IMG/VR virus record: IMGVR_UViG_3300027851_000099
Coordinates: 1 to 29,015 of that record
Strand: one strand, 5' to 3'
Source: a virus
DNA length: 29,015 bases
Shown: in pieces, positions 8,250 through 14,406 of the stretch
Layout: every line of letters begins with the position of its first letter
Numbering within the stretch: position 1 is the first letter of the stretch
Notes under the pieces: generated by a model
Databases searched by the model: none
What the model was told of the DNA's origin: nothing
Seen by the model: only the letters and a program-made list of their open reading frames with translations
Program-made: the position numbers and the translations under genes

Positions 8250-8707
8250 CAGAAACTCCAATCTGCAGTTACGAGCTTTTTGCTCAGGTTCGTGTTTTGC
8301 TGAGTATAGTCGTGCAGGACGGGCCTTCGCTCACCGTCGATGACCAGCCAGCCGAAGTTCTGCGGCTTAACGTCCATCATCCACCCGGGAACCTTCTCGG
8401 GCATGGGGTCACCCTCGCGGAAGGGGATGACCTTGCGCTGGATCAACGTGAGTCCGTTGGGACTGATGTCGATGCATGGGGCCAGCCACTGCGCGACTGG
8501 TTTATACCAACGGCAGTCGTCCCATATCGTCCATTCGCGCACGTTGGCGAAGGTGGAATGGTCCTGCTCGCACTTGATGACGTAGTCAGGGTTGAGCCTG
8601 CATTCGAACACCTTGCGGTGGATGCCCTGCCCCAGCAACTCGCCAGCGACGAGGTTGAAGAAGTCTTTGTATTGGTCTTCGTTGTCAATGGCGAAGTTGC
8701 GGGGCAT
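8249..8707 (-). CDS. Minimal protein-kinase-like protein
   Basis: This 152-residue protein shows the ordered hallmarks of the eukaryotic-type kinase fold in a very short form. They are a glycine-rich loop LLGQGIHRKVF (24-34), the beta3 lysine in YVIKCE (Lys45), an acidic residue in a helix NVREW (Glu58), a catalytic-loop-like segment MDVKPQNFGW (Asp112, Lys114, Asn117) and a metal-binding-like Asp in PVLHDY (Asp133). A normal kinase is ~260 residues; most of the C-lobe (activation segment, substrate helices) is missing. It could be an active small kinase, a phosphotransferase-like fold or an inactive decoy. Start ATG at 8707; its stop overlaps the next gene as TGATG. Confidence 0.68.
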   Translation of the reverse strand: MPRNFAIDNEDQYKDFFNLVAGELLGQGIHRKVFECRLNPDYVIKCEQDHSTFANVREWTIWDDCRWYKPVAQWLAPCIDISPNGLTLIQRKVIPFREGDPMPEKVPGWMMDVKPQNFGWLVIDGERRPVLHDYTQQNTNLSKKLVTADWSF

Positions 8708-8713
8708 GGCGCG

Positions 8714-8899
8714 TCACTGTCCCGTGCGCTTGAAGTGGATCGCAGCAAGCGCGCTCGCGATCATGACGATCACGAGTACCACCAGCCAGGCCGCATTCCA
8801 CGCGGTCAGCGGATGGAAGAACAGCAGGATGCAGAAGCGCAGCACCGTCACGATCAGGACGAAGAGCTGCAACCAGAGCAGATATGGGATGCGTGGCAT
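8714..8899 (-). CDS. Small two-helix membrane protein
   Basis: ATG at 8899 is preceded by AAAGGA, giving 61 residues. Two hydrophobic helices are plain: roughly residues 7-29 (LLWLQLFVLIVTVL onward) and 33-55 (WNAAWLVVLVIVMIASALAAI). The end is short and basic (HFKRTGQ). It is probably an inner-membrane protein with both ends on the same side. A holin is possible in principle, but no endolysin is nearby, so no function is assigned. It ends 6 bases before the kinase-like gene starts. Confidence 0.65.
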   Translation of the reverse strand: MPRIPYLLWLQLFVLIVTVLRFCILLFFHPLTAWNAAWLVVLVIVMIASALAAIHFKRTGQ

Positions 8900-8965
8900 G
8901 GGGGATTCCTTTCGGGTTTGTGCCGGGGGCAGTGTTGCACGCACCCCGGCAGCATCGCAAGCGGG

Positions 8966-9274
8966 TTACGTTGCGGGCCGTTTCGGCATTACAGGCTGCG
9001 CACGCGACGGGACGCCGTTGACATGCACCATAGCCGCACCCGAGACGCCAAGTGGCGGTGGGCCAACGTTGGCCGAATGCTGCCACACACTGGTCCACAC
9101 GACACCCGTCGCAACGATCTCGGCGATCTCTTCCGGGGTCAGCCGCCAGCAGCTGATGAACTCAAAGGGCTCACCTTCCACCGTCTTGTGGAAGACCGGG
9201 AGGTCCATGACCTCCTTGCCGTTGCCGCGCAGGTAGAGGTTCGCACCCTCGAAGTCGACTGGTGTGGCCATCAT
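8966..9274 (-). CDS. Hypothetical phage protein (102 aa)
   Basis: The central segment FISCWRLTPEEIAEIVATGVVWTSVWQ (residues ~39-65) has the look of a small protein family found scattered in phage accessory regions, usually of unknown function. The C-terminus is Pro-rich. Two adjacent ATG codons (9274 and 9271) share one GGGAG site; the first gives an ATGA overlap with the upstream gene. No catalytic motif is visible. Confidence 0.65.
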   Translation of the reverse strand: MMATPVDFEGANLYLRGNGKEVMDLPVFHKTVEGEPFEFISCWRLTPEEIAEIVATGVVWTSVWQHSANVGPPPLGVSGAAMVHVNGVPSRAQPVMPKRPAT

Positions 9275-9567
9275 TCTTCTCCCAGGAGTCGGTGATAGAA
9301 CGTGCCGTCGCCCTTGAAGCTAAGGTACTGCGGCGCGTCGTAGAGGTGCGGCCCGTAGTGGGTCAGCCCCTCGGTGGCGAGGTAGTGGATGGGTTCGAGC
9401 GTCACGGTGTTGACCGCTTCCCACTCGATCTGTTGCTTGCCGTCCATCAACTCGGCCTTCAGCACGGGCGCTTTCGTCACCCGTGCTTTGAGGTTCATGC
9501 CCATCTCGCACTCGAAGTATTCCTCTTCGACGCACAGGGCGCGCATCCGATCGAAGTCGTAGGACAT
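9271..9567 (-). CDS. Hypothetical protein (98 aa)
   Basis: This is a soluble, acidic protein, probably with several beta-strands in its middle part (residues ~25-60) and an aromatic-rich C-terminal third (HYGPHLYDAPQYLSF). The family is not recognised. It starts one base after the stop of the WYL-like gene and overlaps the next gene by four bases, so it is part of one translated chain. Confidence 0.62.
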   Translation of the reverse strand: MSYDFDRMRALCVEEEYFECEMGMNLKARVTKAPVLKAELMDGKQQIEWEAVNTVTLEPIHYLATEGLTHYGPHLYDAPQYLSFKGDGTFYHRLLGEE

Positions 9568-9568
9568 G

Positions 9569-10066
9569 TCAGTTCTCGCTCAGGATGTGCTGAGCCTCGA
9601 GATAGTGGTCGTCGGGACTGAGTTCGGGATTGTTGTGCACAAGGGGCTGACCGTGCGAGGGGCCCTTCAGCTTCTCGTACTCTTCCAGCGCGTCGATCAT
9701 CTCGTAGACGGTAATCGACGCACCGACCGTGATCACCTGCGGTCTGCTTGTCAGCCACATGGCGAACTCACGGACCTTGTCGGTGCTGGGGACCGCATCA
9801 CCGGGACGGCGCTCGCGGGGGAACTTGAGCAGCGCCCAGTTGAAGAGCGACACCTTGCCGGTCTCGGGCAGGATGATGTTGTGCAGGTGGAACGAGCGGT
9901 ACGGTGACCCGTCGCGGCCGCGGCTGTAGTCCCAGCCCGCGATGACCCATCCGGGCTGATAACCGAAATCGGGGTGGCTGGTGAAGTCGAAGCCCATGAA
10001 CACCATGTCGATGTCCCGGTCTTCAATTTTGCCCTCGTGGTTCTTGTACTTGAACTGGATCCTCAC
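9569..10066 (-). CDS. WYL-like protein
   Basis: The first ~70 residues follow the pattern of WYL-type beta-barrel domains: QFKYKNHEGKIEDRDID (a strand pair with the typical Y-x-N-x-x-G-x-x-x-x-R), then HPDFGYQPGWVIAGWDYSRG and an Arg-containing YRSFHLHNIIL strand. WYL domains bind ligands or nucleic acid and often regulate transcription or nucleases. The C-terminal ~60 residues, helical and acidic, are not recognised. There is no DNA-binding helix-turn-helix in this protein, but the gene directly upstream encodes one, and the two overlap as GTGA. The GTG start at 10066 has AGGGA six bases upstream. Confidence 0.55.
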   Translation of the reverse strand: MRIQFKYKNHEGKIEDRDIDMVFMGFDFTSHPDFGYQPGWVIAGWDYSRGRDGSPYRSFHLHNIILPETGKVSLFNWALLKFPRERRPGDAVPSTDKVREFAMWLTSRPQVITVGASITVYEMIDALEEYEKLKGPSHGQPLVHNNPELSPDDHYLEAQHILSEN

Positions 10067-10650
10067 GGGTTGTCCCTTCTGATAAGCATACGGATGTAAT
10101 CCGCCTTGGATGAGCCACGGCGCTTGGCTCCAGCGTAGACTTTCTGATTGAGCTCTTTGTCGAGCTGCAACCGGAACAGTATGTTGCCTCCGAGAGCAGG
10201 TCTACGGGTTCGTAACAGCCCCGCGCGTTGCTGGTTACTGACCTCGTTCTTGACGGTCTTTTCTGACACGTCAAGCTCAGCAGCAATAACGGACAGCTTC
10301 GTGCCGTCCTTATACAGGCGGGTGACGTACCGCTTGTCGTCCTCTGTCAGCAGCGCAGGGCGCCCAGGCTTGGACACCGACTTGGTGACCTCCTTGGCAC
10401 GCGCTACCCACTTCTCTGTCAGCTTGGCTTCGGTCCATTGACCGTCGCGAGGTGCTTCGGACACCCGGTTGGCTTGGGGTTCAGCACGGATGACGCCCAA
10501 CGTCTTGGCGTTACGCGAAATGAACCCGGTGATCGCGTTGGCAGTGGTGCCGTGCTTGGCTCCCATCTCCTTCTGCGATAGCCCGTCGTGGAGGCCCGCA
10601 GCTACAGCCGCGAGCTTCTCGTTTGAGGTGTAGGTTGACCACACTGTCAT
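10063..10650 (-). CDS. Multi-domain DNA-binding regulator, GcrA-like N-terminus
   Basis: This 195-residue protein appears to hold three DNA-binding units. Residues ~1-50 resemble the GcrA type of helix-turn-helix (W near the start, GLSQKEMGAKHGTTANAITGFISRN). Residues ~95-145 form a second helix-turn-helix after a GRP motif (SKPGRPALLTEDDKRYV, then LSVIAAELDVSEKTVKNEV). Residues ~157-192 look like a ribbon-helix-helix (LFRLQLDKELNQKVYAGAKRRG, then KADYIRMLI). GcrA acts with sigma-70 at methylated sites in alphaproteobacteria; whether this protein does so is unknown. It overlaps the WYL-like gene and the small helical gene upstream. Confidence 0.72.
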   Translation of the reverse strand: MTVWSTYTSNEKLAAVAAGLHDGLSQKEMGAKHGTTANAITGFISRNAKTLGVIRAEPQANRVSEAPRDGQWTEAKLTEKWVARAKEVTKSVSKPGRPALLTEDDKRYVTRLYKDGTKLSVIAAELDVSEKTVKNEVSNQQRAGLLRTRRPALGGNILFRLQLDKELNQKVYAGAKRRGSSKADYIRMLIRRDNP

Positions 10651-10853
10651 TCGACGCCAGCTCGCTTCAGCAAGTCGCGGATGTCCTTGAACTGCTCGTT
10701 GAGTGCGACCAGCTTCTCCGCCGCTTCACGTGACTCCATCTGCATCATCGCCTTGAGGGCGAACTCGATGTTGGAGTCACAGTTGCGGAGCAGAAACTGC
10801 GCCTGCGCAGTGGTTAGCTCAAGGACGACGTCGGGAGGGTTGTTACCAGCCAT
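10647..10853 (-). CDS. Small helical protein (68 aa)
   Basis: This is predicted to be almost entirely helical, with Leu, Ala, Glu and Lys in heptad-like spacing through residues 12-62. That suggests a small coiled-coil or helix-bundle protein. The ATGA overlap with the regulator gene and TGATG overlap with the gene upstream make it part of the same translational chain. The function is unknown. Confidence 0.65.
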   Translation of the reverse strand: MAGNNPPDVVLELTTAQAQFLLRNCDSNIEFALKAMMQMESREAAEKLVALNEQFKDIRDLLKRAGVE

Positions 10854-11152
10854 CAGCGCCTCGGGTAATGCGGGTTCGGCGCCTGGAACGTCTTGATGCG
10901 CTCCATGAGGTCCTTGTCGAGCTCCTCACAGGTGTTGCCGTAGGTCTCGTCGAGGAGCTCCTGGAGTAGCTGCTCCGCAGCATGCAGACGCCCAGCGATG
11001 GCCATGAGCATGTTGTTCCCTCGGTTGACGTTGGTGCCTTCGTACCACGACTCGCCGTTGCGGTAACAGGTCACCCGCCCGTCCATCTGCGCGATGAAGC
11101 GGTACTTATCCGCCGCCACGTCGATGGTGATCAGCTTGGGTGTGTCAGTCAT
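10853..11152 (-). CDS. Hypothetical protein (99 aa)
   Basis: An N-terminal half with alternating strands and an aromatic patch (YRNGESWYEGTNVNRG) is followed by a helical acidic segment (residues ~50-90). The family is not recognised. The start overlaps the preceding stop by eight bases and the stop overlaps the next start (TGATG). Confidence 0.62.
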   Translation of the reverse strand: MTDTPKLITIDVAADKYRFIAQMDGRVTCYRNGESWYEGTNVNRGNNMLMAIAGRLHAAEQLLQELLDETYGNTCEELDKDLMERIKTFQAPNPHYPRR

Positions 11153-11327
11153 CGGGCAAGTCCTTGGCGTGCTCGTAAGACGGGGTGCCGATCTTGTCGT
11201 TCCATTCGGTCTCCGTCATACCGTGCGGGTACTCGCACAGCCAGCCGCCCGAGTTCCGATAGAAGTGAGGGTCCTCAGACGCCTCCGCATAACCCGGTTC
11301 ACCGGGTTTGATTACTCGCTGTGCCAT
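11145..11327 (-). CDS. Hypothetical protein (60 aa)
   Basis: This is a short, acidic, Gly- and aromatic-containing protein with no helix pattern or known motif. It is supported by its exact fit between two other genes (TGATG with the MazG-like gene, 8-base overlap with the next gene) and by codon use like its neighbours. The function is unknown. Confidence 0.58.
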   Translation of the reverse strand: MAQRVIKPGEPGYAEASEDPHFYRNSGGWLCEYPHGMTETEWNDKIGTPSYEHAKDLPDD

Positions 11328-11899
11328 CAGTATTTCTTCCCTCCGGGTTTGGCGCGGTTGGCGAGCGCGTGATCGGGACGCACCGCGTTGAACGTGCCCT
11401 TGTGGAGTATGGCGTGGATCAGACTGAGTTGCAAGTCGTCAGCCAGCCCTTCCTGCGCCTGGATGCCCAGCACCTCGAACGGGACGCTGTTGAGCATGCC
11501 GAACAGGTCGAACACGCGGATCATGATGTCAGCGCCCTCGGCAGTGACACCCGGGAGCCGCACCTTGTCGTCGAGCGCACCAGTGCGCACCGCTTCCAGC
11601 ATCTCCGACGTCTCGGAGTGGATCAGCGCGATCTTGGTGGCGATGACGTAGGGGAACCAGGCGGTGCGCAGCTCCTCGTCGCTGGACGATGCCATCTCGT
11701 TGTCGTTCACACCCGGTATCAAGGACAGGCCCGTGACCGGGTCGTGCCACCATCCGCGGTTGTACGACGCCGCGTGGAAGTGCTGCTGGAGCAGCTCGAA
11801 CGCACCCGTGACGACGTCACGGTTATTGAGGATTTCGTCAGGGTTCAACTTCGTAACATAAGCATCATCCCAGTCGATAGTCTGCTTAGCTTCGATCAT
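11327..11899 (-). CDS. MazG-like nucleotide pyrophosphohydrolase
   Basis: This 190-residue protein fits the all-alpha NTP pyrophosphatase family. It has the metal-binding pairs ExxE (Glu96 and Glu99 in HSETSEMLEA) and ExxD (Glu121 and Asp124 in AEGADIMIR) with the usual spacing. The first ~80 residues and the Lys-rich end (KPGGKKY) are seen in phage members. These enzymes hydrolyse NTPs or alarmones, and some phages use them to adjust host nucleotide signalling. ATG at 11899 has GGAG seven bases upstream and overlaps the preceding stop as ATGA. Confidence 0.8.
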   Translation of the reverse strand: MIEAKQTIDWDDAYVTKLNPDEILNNRDVVTGAFELLQQHFHAASYNRGWWHDPVTGLSLIPGVNDNEMASSSDEELRTAWFPYVIATKIALIHSETSEMLEAVRTGALDDKVRLPGVTAEGADIMIRVFDLFGMLNSVPFEVLGIQAQEGLADDLQLSLIHAILHKGTFNAVRPDHALANRAKPGGKKY

Positions 11900-12093
11900 T
11901 CGTCTTCTCCATGATTGATGTAGTACCGGCGCTGACCACACACTGTCTCAGCCCACCGGGGTTCGCTTCTACCTGTAGGGAGCATCCGACGCTCGTTCAA
12001 CAGGGGTATGCCCGGCAACTGCTTTGAACGGTTAACGGCCTCGCAGTACAGCTGAGGTCCGAGCCTTGGGGTCACCGTGTCCGTTTCGTCCAT
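11896..12093 (-). CDS. Hypothetical protein (65 aa)
   Basis: A short Arg- and Pro-containing protein with two Cys residues. Its stop overlaps the MazG-like start as ATGA. The start at 12093 has only a weak site (GAGGCGAG). Using it creates a 62-base overlap with the upstream gene, unusually long for this genome. Either the real start is further in, or one of the two overlapping ends is wrong. No family is recognised. Confidence 0.45.
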   Translation of the reverse strand: MDETDTVTPRLGPQLYCEAVNRSKQLPGIPLLNERRMLPTGRSEPRWAETVCGQRRYYINHGEDE

Positions 12094-12412
12094 GCGTCTC
12101 GCCTCTAGTCAGCCCAGCAACGATGTCCGTCCACCTGCCGCGTGCGCAGCGGATGTCCCGGATGACGTCATAGCTGACGCCATATCGCTCCTGGAGCTCT
12201 TCATACGTGTCGGTTGACTGGTAGATCGCCCGGGCGGTGTCGTCCGAGGTGCGGGTGACGCGGTATGCGTGGTGGCGAGGGGCTGGTGCTGTAGGGATGT
12301 TGAACCCGTGCTCAGGGTTCCAGCGCGCACCGCAGGAGTCGCACTCGTCCCAATGCTGATATCGGGTCATGTGCCCGCCGCAGTGGCACTCGTAGGGTTT
12401 GTCAGCTGTCAT
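12032..12412 (-). CDS. Zinc-finger/helix-turn-helix protein
   Basis: This 126-residue protein starts with a four-cysteine zinc ribbon (CHCGG near residue 9 and CDSCGARW near residue 25). Then comes a helix-turn-helix-like segment at residues ~60-105 (TYEELQERYGVSYDVIRDIRCARGRW), a pattern also seen in the DNA-binding tails of phage HNH endonucleases. No nuclease motif is present, so it is more likely a small DNA-binding regulator. The C-terminus is basic and low-complexity. ATG at 12412 lies within the end of the upstream gene (11-base overlap). Confidence 0.6.
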   Translation of the reverse strand: MTADKPYECHCGGHMTRYQHWDECDSCGARWNPEHGFNIPTAPAPRHHAYRVTRTSDDTARAIYQSTDTYEELQERYGVSYDVIRDIRCARGRWTDIVAGLTRGETHGRNGHGDPKARTSAVLRGR

Positions 12413-12638
12413 TGTGCACCCTGCTATGACGCCGACGCTGGTCGATGGTGCCCAGCGGGTTCTGGAAGGGGAGTGCGTCATCGTCGTACGGTAGCGGGTG
12501 CCTGATGGTGATGACGCCCAGCACCTTGAGCGCATAGTCCCGGTTCTGCTTCTCAACGATGTTCGCAGCGTTGCGGGGTCTGAAGCCCTTACGCTCAAGC
12601 GCAGCTCTGCGGATGTGCTCCGGGTACTTAGCCGCCAC
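12402..12638 (-). CDS. Hypothetical protein (78 aa)
   Basis: A basic N-terminal helix (residues 1-40, many Arg and Lys) is followed by a Pro/Asp-containing loop and an Arg/His-rich tail. A GTG start at 12638 with AAGG eight bases upstream gives an 11-base overlap with the zinc-finger gene before it. The family is not recognised. Confidence 0.58.
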   Translation of the reverse strand: MAAKYPEHIRRAALERKGFRPRNAANIVEKQNRDYALKVLGVITIRHPLPYDDDALPFQNPLGTIDQRRRHSRVHNDS

Positions 12639-12837
12639 GATGCACCTTCCGGTTCACCTTGGTGGCACGCACGCTGCCGACGTGGGGCATTGCGTCGTCC
12701 CCTTGGCGCACGTTGCCCGGTACGCGACCTGTGCCGTGGCAGAGGTTACAAGGGGTGTCCTCGTGTCCCTTGGCCCACACGCCCGAACCATGGCAGACGG
12801 GGCAGCAGAGCTGGGCCGCCGTCACGGTAGCACCCAT
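12628..12837 (-). CDS. Small DnaJ-type zinc-finger protein
   Basis: This 69-residue protein carries two CxxCxGxG repeats (CPVCHGSG near residue 12 and CNLCHGTG near residue 30), the second DnaJ-finger protein in the window. It has no transmembrane helix and a basic C-terminus (KVNRKVHRGG). ATG at 12837 lies inside the small membrane-protein gene before it; a TTG at 12858 would add seven residues. The shared zinc motif may reflect a common metal-binding role with the membrane protein at 7539-7772, but their other parts do not match. Confidence 0.65.
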   Translation of the reverse strand: MGATVTAAQLCCPVCHGSGVWAKGHEDTPCNLCHGTGRVPGNVRQGDDAMPHVGSVRATKVNRKVHRGG

Positions 12838-12935
12838 GACCAATATAGGATGACCCAAGGCGCCGCCAGCACGGCGATCGTGGCGACGATGCCAAGCTGC
12901 CAGGGGAAGGGCAGTTTGTCCCAGAGCTCGATCAT
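12822..12935 (-). CDS. Very small membrane protein (37 aa)
   Basis: A short frame of 38 codons starts with ATG at 12935, overlapping the preceding stop as ATGA. It reads MIELWDKLPFPWQLG, then a ~20-residue hydrophobic helix (IVATIAVLAAPWVILYW), and ends WVLP. The neat overlap and clear transmembrane helix support it as a real gene, though at this size chance cannot be ruled out. The function is unknown. Confidence 0.5.
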   Translation of the reverse strand: MIELWDKLPFPWQLGIVATIAVLAAPWVILYWSWVLP

Positions 12936-13183
12936 TTGCCCCTCCGTTGCGCCCGGTTCGGGCGCTGCGCCTTGCGCTTCGGCTGGTGCCGCTTGGCGGG
13001 CAGCCTGGACAGTAGCTCGGAAGCTTGCTGCCCAGCGGCTAGCGCCCGAACAGCGTCGCGCTGGTAGGGGTACAGGCCGTCGTCACCCGGTCCGGTGAAG
13101 CGCTCCCGGCGCTGCGGTGCTGCCATGCTGCTCTGGATGGCGGTTGTGGCCAGTATGAGGCCGAGCAGACTTGCGAGACGCAT
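12932..13183 (-). CDS. Small exported basic protein
   Basis: ATG at 13183 overlaps the upstream stop as TGATG and gives 83 residues. The N-terminus is a textbook signal peptide: MRLASLLGLILATTAIQSSMAAPQ, with likely cleavage after an A-x-A-like site near residue 22. The mature part is helical and increasingly basic, ending KRKAQRPNRAQRRGK. It would be periplasmic or envelope-associated. Whether it acts in lysis, entry exclusion or otherwise is not shown. Confidence 0.62.
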   Translation of the reverse strand: MRLASLLGLILATTAIQSSMAAPQRRERFTGPGDDGLYPYQRDAVRALAAGQQASELLSRLPAKRHQPKRKAQRPNRAQRRGK

Positions 13184-13512
13184 CACGAACACCCGGTCGT
13201 TGTGCCACAGTCCTCGCAGACCATGCAGTGTCCGGAGACCTTCATGCGCATTGACTGGCAGTTGGAACACTGGTCGCCGGTGTAACCGGACATGACCGCT
13301 TGCTGCTTCCCCATTGCGGGCTGGACCGGGGGGCTGAGCTCGGTCTCCGGGTGCGCGGGGTCACGTGCGGGCTTGATGTGCTCGACCGCGATCTGCGCCT
13401 TGAGGTCGTCGGGGTGATCCAGCTGGAACCGGTAGCTGCCGAGCTCCCGGTTGCTGAAGCCGGGCAGCTTGCCGGCTACGTTGGCACCCATGCGATGGAA
13501 TCCGGTGCTCAT
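13183..13512 (-). CDS. Orphan class II ribonucleotide reductase-type C-terminal tail protein
   Basis: This 109-residue protein ends with a cysteine-rich segment (residues ~75-109): GYTGDQCSNCQ, then GHCMVCEDCGTTTGCS, with Cys at 82, 85, 96, 99, 102 and 108. The arrangement closely resembles the extreme C-terminus of B12-dependent (class II) ribonucleotide reductases, where Cys pairs relay electrons to the active site. The catalytic enzyme is absent here. The first ~70 residues (GKLPGFSNRELGSYRFQLD and onward) are unrelated to that enzyme as far as I can tell. It may act on the host reductase or just be a zinc ribbon. Confidence 0.65.
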   Translation of the reverse strand: MSTGFHRMGANVAGKLPGFSNRELGSYRFQLDHPDDLKAQIAVEHIKPARDPAHPETELSPPVQPAMGKQQAVMSGYTGDQCSNCQSMRMKVSGHCMVCEDCGTTTGCS

Positions 13513-13766
13513 AGGAACAGCTCCAGGCGGGTGCCTTCGGGCAACCAGTCGAGTTGGTGCTCTTCCTGCTCGCTGGTCTGGCCGGGGCGCATGTCGGTCT
13601 GGTTCTTCTCGCCGGGGACGATCAGGATCATCATGTGATGGCCGCTCCAAGGGGTCGGACCCTTGGGGAACGGACCTGCGGCCCGCATGTACAGGTTCCC
13701 GGTCAGCTTGCCGATCGCAAAGATCGACTTCTGACTCGGTGGCAGTGCTGCAACGAACTTGGTCAT
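13509..13766 (-). CDS. Hypothetical protein (85 aa)
   Basis: A soluble protein with a probable beta-strand in HHMMILIVPG (residues ~43-52) and a polar Glu/Gln segment after it. The family is not recognised. ATGA overlaps link it to the orphan reductase tail and to the gene upstream; the start has AAGAAGGA nearby. Confidence 0.6.
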   Translation of the reverse strand: MTKFVAALPPSQKSIFAIGKLTGNLYMRAAGPFPKGPTPWSGHHMMILIVPGEKNQTDMRPGQTSEQEEHQLDWLPEGTRLELFL

Positions 13767-13924
13767 TCCTTCTTCTCTCCTTCGAGTCTGCGCATGGCCT
13801 CTGCATACTCCGCAGGGTGCTCACGCTTCATCTTCGCCAACCATTTGGCCGTCATGCGGGTCTTGGCCCGCTCCCCTTGTGCGGCGATAGCCACACGTCC
13901 ACCGCGTCGACGCCCGTGTCTCAC
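13763..13924 (-). CDS. Small basic helical protein (53 aa)
   Basis: A GTG start at 13924 overlaps the preceding stop as GTGA. The N-terminus is Arg/Gly-rich (RHGRRRGGR), followed by one amphipathic helix (WLAKMKREHPAEYAEAMRRLEGEKKE). The charge suggests nucleic acid or membrane surface contact. The same frame is open further upstream through the neighbouring gene, but there it only shadows that gene. Confidence 0.55.
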   Translation of the reverse strand: MRHGRRRGGRVAIAAQGERAKTRMTAKWLAKMKREHPAEYAEAMRRLEGEKKE

Positions 13925-14124
13925 CAGAGGATCCCCGCCAGGAACGCGCTGAACTGCATCAGCAGGATGCAGCCCACCGCAATGAGGATGAGCAGGTCCG
14001 AGCGCGGACCCTGTCCCATCGTAGAGTTGATGGTGCCGCGCACAATGAGCAGCACGGTGGCGAACGCCAGCAGCAGGCAGAAGAGGATGAGCCCTGTGAT
14101 CAGGACGACATTCGGGATAAGCAC
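13921..14124 (-). CDS. Small two-helix membrane protein
   Basis: A GTG start at 14124 has a near-perfect site (AAGGAGG, five bases away), giving 67 residues. Two hydrophobic helices lie at about residues 2-28 and 43-65, joined by a polar loop with Arg (RGTINSTMGQGPRSD). It is predicted as an inner-membrane protein. The function is unknown. Confidence 0.65.
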   Translation of the reverse strand: MLIPNVVLITGLILFCLLLAFATVLLIVRGTINSTMGQGPRSDLLILIAVGCILLMQFSAFLAGILW

Positions 14125-14406
14125 GGCAACCTCCTTGGTTGACGACTAAGGGAGGTCCCTGCAGAGACCTCCCTATCCGGTGCCAGACTCCTATCAGCCA
14201 GCGCTGCCTATCCTTGCGGGAATCGGGGTACTGCGCCACCGGCTGACGATGCGGGACCGCACCTCGGGGGAAGTGCGGTCCCTGACGACCGAGTTGGGAG
14301 TAGCGTCAGCGGGGGCAATGCTTCAGCTAGCCAGTGGCCCTGGCACCCGGTCGTTGTGGTGTAGCGTGCGCCAGGATCAAGGAGCTACGCAAGCGGGTAT
14401 TTGCAC
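14125..14406 (-). other. 282-base gene-free stretch with two hairpins
   Basis: No convincing gene is seen here. Two perfect inverted repeats are present: AGGGAGGTC/GACCTCCCT at 14149-14157 and 14166-14174 (9 bp, 8-base loop), and GGGACCGCAC/GTGCGGTCCC at 14253-14262 and 14273-14282 (10 bp, 10-base loop). Neither has a T-run. They may be factor-dependent terminators or RNA processing sites between the upstream small genes and the next leftward group. Confidence 0.45.

Noticed and set aside
14190-14250. Possible tRNA-like segment
   Set aside because: No T-loop consensus, no acceptor stem pairing and no plausible anticodon arm on either strand.
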